Positions 60,917 to 64,000 of a stretch of 64,000 nucleotides of DNA are shown here, in pieces; the first letter of the stretch is position 1; each line of letters opens with the position of its first letter. Below the pieces are notes generated by a model that was not told where the DNA came from, searched no databases, and was given only the letters and a program-made list of their open reading frames with translations. The DNA is taken from NCBI RefSeq assembly GCF_001661675.2, contig NZ_CP019602.1:2505501-2569500 (forward strand), in the 5' to 3' direction. The DNA is from Croceicoccus marinus. GTDB lineage: Bacteria; Pseudomonadota; Alphaproteobacteria; Sphingomonadales; Sphingomonadaceae. The translations under genes and the position numbers were made by a program.

Positions 60917-62128
60917 TCAGACCCGCTTCAACTCCTCGAGAGCCTCTCGCAGGCGAAAATCCTGGGGTCCGGCACCGTTGGGGATCAGCTGGCGCACACG
61001 ATCGGCATCCAGCAGCGGCATCGGCGACAGGTTCGCCTCGCCCGGACGGTGGGTCGGGGCCTGCGGGCGGGCCTTGTGCGTCTTGCCCAGCCCGATCGCC
61101 ATCAGCGAGCCATAGCCCGCGCCATCGTCGTCCGCGTCCTCTTCCTCGTCCGCCTCACCCGCGAACCAGTCGCTTTCCATTCCGCCGGTCAGACCGGGCG
61201 CGAAGCGGGGGGCGCTGTGACCGTCATGGCCGGTATCACGCTGACCGGTGTCGCGTTGGCCGGTGTCGCGTTGGCCGGTGTCGCGTTGGCCGGTGTCGCG
61301 CTGAAGCGAATAGACGCGGGCGGTCTCGATCGGCTTGGCGGCTTGCGGCCAGGGCTCGGCTTGCTCCGGCTCATAGGGCTCGGACTCAGCCTCCATCGGC
61401 GCCTCGACCGGTTCGGATCCGTACGCGAAGCCATGCTTCTGCGGTTCGGCGGCTGCCGGCGGCGCGGTTTCGGCAGGCGGATGATCGTCATGGGCGGGGC
61501 TGGCCAGCTTTTGTGTGGCGGATCCGGGCGGGGTCCAATCGTCCTCCGCGTCCCAGTCGTCGGCCAGGGCGGCGTCTTCGTCGGCGCGAACAGCGTCTCC
61601 CGGCAGGGCGAAGCGCGCAAGATCGTCGCCGTCATCCTCGAACTTCACCGGCGATTCGATGTCGGCGTAGAAGCCGGTGTTCGGAATCCGCTCGAAAGTA
61701 ATCTCGTCGTCCTTGGGCGCGGGCGGAATATGGCTGAGATCGTGCTTGGGCAGGCGCTGGCCCGTAGGCGGCGCCGACAGGCGTTCGAGCGGCGTGCCCG
61801 TCTTCTTCGCATAGCCCTGCCCCTCGGCAAGGTGGCGGCGCAGGCGCGGGACCGAGGCAGCCGCGTCTTCGCGCGTGCCGACAGCCTCGCCAACTCCTTC
61901 GGGCAGGACCCCGGCAATCGCCGCACCGACCAGCAGGCCGAACACCAGGCCCAATGCCGCAAGCGCCATGGCCGCCATGACCGGCGTGACCCCGGCTTCC
62001 GCGCCCAGCCCGACATCGGCCAGCAGGCCGGTCAGCACCGTGGGCGGCATCTGCAGCCCGGCAAAGGCCCCGCCGACGGCGCCGCCGGCACGCAATACGA
62101 AGGCAATTATGCGAGTCATTCCGTTCAT
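60917..62128 (-). CDS. Unknown membrane protein with RDTGQ repeat
   Basis: About 403 aa from the ATG at 62128 (62119 is an alternative). Two or three N-terminal hydrophobic helices (about residues 4-30 and 45-75, rich in Gly/Ala), then a long acidic, Pro-rich cytoplasmic or periplasmic region. At about residues 275-300 there is a tandem repeat of RDTGQ encoded by a 15-bp DNA minisatellite. The C-terminal block DADRVRQLIPNGAGPQDFRLREALEELKRV looks structured and may be the functional end. I recognise no family. It stands alone, with a terminator downstream. Confidence 0.7.
   Translation of the reverse strand: MNGMTRIIAFVLRAGGAVGGAFAGLQMPPTVLTGLLADVGLGAEAGVTPVMAAMALAALGLVFGLLVGAAIAGVLPEGVGEAVGTREDAAASVPRLRRHLAEGQGYAKKTGTPLERLSAPPTGQRLPKHDLSHIPPAPKDDEITFERIPNTGFYADIESPVKFEDDGDDLARFALPGDAVRADEDAALADDWDAEDDWTPPGSATQKLASPAHDDHPPAETAPPAAAEPQKHGFAYGSEPVEAPMEAESEPYEPEQAEPWPQAAKPIETARVYSLQRDTGQRDTGQRDTGQRDTGQRDTGHDGHSAPRFAPGLTGGMESDWFAGEADEEEDADDDGAGYGSLMAIGLGKTHKARPQAPTHRPGEANLSPMPLLDADRVRQLIPNGAGPQDFRLREALEELKRV
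61230..61304. repeat. 15-bp in-frame minisatellite (five units)
   Basis: Five consecutive units of CCGGTGTCGCGTTGG or close variants (61230, 61245, 61260, 61275, 61290). The middle three are identical and the outer two differ by a few bases. Read on the minus strand it encodes the pentapeptide RDTGQ, so gain or loss of units keeps the frame. Confidence 0.93.
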
Positions 62129-62258
62129 TCGTCCATCATGCACCGGGGCGCACGAAGGCATCTTAAACGGACAAAGTAAACGCGGGCATAATCCGGTGGC
62201 TCGCTTCCTCAAGGTCTGGGAAGCCAGGCCACCGTAAACAAAGGGGGATTTGCGTCCG

Positions 62259-63503
62259 CTAGGCGACCGCCTTCAACCTTGCGCGGGAATGATCTGCCAT
62301 CCACTGCTCCACGATGGGCGCGATCTGACCGCGCCATTTCGAGCCGTTGAAGATGCCGTAGTGACCGACATCGGGATGGAGGTGATATTTCTTGAGGTCG
62401 TCGTCCAGCCCCGGCGTCAGCTTCAGCGCCGAGCGTGTCTGGCCCACGCCCGAAATATCGTCGCGCTCACCCTCGATGCACAGCAGCGCGGTATCGTGGA
62501 TCTTGCCCAGGTCGATCTTGCTGCCGCGATGGGTCAGCAGTCCGCGGGGCAGCAAATATTCCTTGAACACCGCGTTCACAGTCTGGAGGTAGAATTCCGC
62601 CGTCATGTCGCAGACCGACAGATATTCGTCATAGAACGTCTTGGTCGCGTCGGCGCTCTCTCCGTCGCCCGCCACCAGATGCTTGAACATGCCGTAATGG
62701 CTCATCAGATGGTTGCTGAGGTTCATCGACATGAAGCCGGAAAGCTGCAGGAAACCGGGATAGACCTCGCGGCCCGCGCCCGGATAATGCATTGGCACCG
62801 TCTGGATCAGATATTGCTTGAACCAGTGCATCGGACGACCGACCGCCATCTCGTTCACTTCGGTCGGCCCTTCGCGCGTGTCGATCGGGCCGCCCATCAT
62901 CGTCAGCGTGGCGGGGCGGCACGGATTGTCCTTTTCCGCCATCACGGCAGTCGCCGCAAAGGCCGGGACCGAGGGCTGGCAGACCGCCATCATGTGCGCG
63001 CCGGGGCCGATATGCTCAAGGAACTCGATCACGTAGTCGATATAGTCGTCGAGGTCGAACAGCCCTTCCGACATGGGGACGAGCTTCGCGTCGGCCCAGT
63101 CGGTGATATAGACTTCTGCGCCGTGGAGCATGCGCTCGACCGTGCCGCGCAGCAGCGTGGCGTAATGCCCGCTCATCGGCGCGACGATCAGCAGCCTGGG
63201 CGCGTCGGAGGGCAGTCCGCCATGTGTGAAGCGCTTGAGATTGCCGAACGGGCGGAACAGGACGTCCGCCTCGGTCACGTCATGCGTCTTGCCGTCGACG
63301 GTCACGGTGGGGATGCCGAAAACCGGCTTGCCGCGCGGTTCGGCGGCATGGGCGAACACTTCCAGCGCGGAGGAAATGCTGGGACCCATGCCGATCGAAC
63401 CCATCGGATTCTTCGGATGGTTGAGCCATTCGGCGGTCACCGAAGCCATGGTGGTCGCCGAAGCGCGCCAAGCCTGCTGGATTTCATAAAGCGAATAGAG
63501 CAC
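62259..63503 (-). CDS. phaZ: Intracellular polyhydroxyalkanoate depolymerase
   Basis: A 414-aa intracellular PHB depolymerase. Recognisable family blocks are MLYSLYEIQQAW at the N-terminus, MSGHYATLLRGTVERMLH and the nucleophile region MMAVCQPSVPAFAA, where a cysteine replaces the usual serine of the alpha/beta-hydrolase nucleophile elbow, as in this family. The late H in HPDVGHYGIFNG is the likely catalytic histidine. It mobilises stored polymer in the cytoplasm. phaB lies at 44893 but no synthase is in the window. Divergent from the ABC exporter. Confidence 0.93.
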   Translation of the reverse strand: MLYSLYEIQQAWRASATTMASVTAEWLNHPKNPMGSIGMGPSISSALEVFAHAAEPRGKPVFGIPTVTVDGKTHDVTEADVLFRPFGNLKRFTHGGLPSDAPRLLIVAPMSGHYATLLRGTVERMLHGAEVYITDWADAKLVPMSEGLFDLDDYIDYVIEFLEHIGPGAHMMAVCQPSVPAFAATAVMAEKDNPCRPATLTMMGGPIDTREGPTEVNEMAVGRPMHWFKQYLIQTVPMHYPGAGREVYPGFLQLSGFMSMNLSNHLMSHYGMFKHLVAGDGESADATKTFYDEYLSVCDMTAEFYLQTVNAVFKEYLLPRGLLTHRGSKIDLGKIHDTALLCIEGERDDISGVGQTRSALKLTPGLDDDLKKYHLHPDVGHYGIFNGSKWRGQIAPIVEQWMADHSRARLKAVA

Positions 63504-63763
63504 GTATCAATTCTCCTCGCCGTCCCGTTCCCCCTGCAGCGCGATCCACGCATGTGCAACAAGGGCGGCTGGTCCATCGGCAACGCCGGGCGGAACAGCC
63601 GCAATAGACGGCCAATGCCCGCACAGTGTAGATCGTTCCCGAGCCGCGTTGCAATGCAGCAATTCCGGTTCGCCTCGTATTCCGGTCGAAGGAAGCATAA
63701 TTGCGCGGGGATCAGTCGGCGATAGCGCTTCAATCCCCGTACGCTTTGGTCTAGTCGGCTGCC

Positions 63764-64000
63764 ATGACCGAGCAGACCAGCCTTACGCGATCGGCAGAAC
63801 CGGCGGGGCAGCCGCCTTCGCCGCCGAGGTCGGGGGATCCGCATGTCGATGGCGCCGACGACGCGGCGGCAAAGCCGTCGCGCGCGATGGGGCCGCTGTG
63901 GATGCTGGTGAGGGCGGCGTGGCACTATCCCGGCCACATGGCGGGCGCCGGGCTGGCCCTGCTCACCACCTCTGCCGCGACGCTTGCGATCCCCTCGGGC
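63764..64000 (+). CDS. ABC exporter, N-terminus (truncated by window end)
   Basis: The first 79 codons of a gene that continues beyond the window. After about 40 polar residues the sequence LWMLVRAAWHYPGHMAGAGLALLTTSAATLAIPSG starts with a basic amphipathic helix and the first membrane helix, a layout typical of the transmembrane domain of MsbA-type ABC exporters. No ATP-binding part is visible. Substrate unknown. Confidence 0.65.
   Translation, partial: MTEQTSLTRSAEPAGQPPSPPRSGDPHVDGADDAAAKPSRAMGPLWMLVRAAWHYPGHMAGAGLALLTTSAATLAIPSG

Noticed and set aside
61230..61304. CRISPR array
   Set aside because: The 15-bp units are contiguous without spacers and in frame with a protein gene, so this is a minisatellite.

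Overview
The window is a 64-kb piece of a GC-rich (about 65 %) alphaproteobacterial core chromosome. It looks like Sphingomonadales, most probably an Erythrobacteraceae-type marine bacterium. This rests on CtrA with a GANTC-rich promoter, DUF4167, DUF3576 and DUF455 proteins, LPS-export genes (lptA, lptB, lptC, lptE), an intracellular PHA depolymerase and the protein sequences as I recognise them; no 16S gene is present to settle it. I see no insertion sequence, integrase, prophage cluster, CRISPR array or plasmid function. Coding density is very high, and many neighbouring genes overlap by 1 to 19 bases.

Layout. 0-4 kb: a membrane diguanylate cyclase, a flavin-reductase-like protein and a compact nitric-oxide-response module (Rrf2/NsrR-like regulator, VHb-like globin, DUF1971) with a near-perfect NsrR-type operator. 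4-11 kb: ftsK, a ThiE-like protein, YggS, a small acetyltransferase, a Flp-type pilin with an odd proline/serine tail behind a perfect CtrA box, tRNA-Thr, a serine beta-lactamase-like hydrolase and an acidic lipoprotein. 11-17 kb: an overlapping run polA - class IV aminotransferase - aspartate aminotransferase - RluA-type pseudouridine synthase - arfB, ending tail-to-tail against murA. 18-22 kb: galU, a membrane PAS-only sensor and an M23 peptidase. 22-32 kb, mostly leftward: 5'-nucleotidase - glnE - bcp - DUF455, then a phage-type lysozyme, metK behind a palindromic operator, lnt and DUF4167. 32-38 kb: hisS - prfA - prmC, an M61 peptidase and ppa. 38-47 kb: a BON-MscS channel, pmbA, lptB - rpoN, ctrA, phaB and a barrel-like exported protein. 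47-54 kb: DUF3576 - leuS - lptE - holA, then rnd - lptC - lptA, then ung. 54-64 kb: gltB-gltD glutamate synthase, an unknown membrane protein with an in-frame minisatellite, phaZ and the start of an ABC exporter.

Themes: envelope construction (murA, galU, M23, lnt, four lpt genes), the translation and release-factor cycle (hisS, prfA, prmC, arfB, leuS), nitrogen control (glnE, gltBD, rpoN) and CtrA cell-cycle regulation. The strongest leads are regulatory. The ctrA promoter carries four GANTC sites within 68 bp followed by three TTAA motifs at exact 10-bp phasing. A perfect TTAA-N7-TTAA box precedes the tailed pilin gene. The NsrR-type module is very clean. The gene order around lptA and lptB suggests an inversion of about 10 kb. 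I did not find a clear wholly new multi-gene system.
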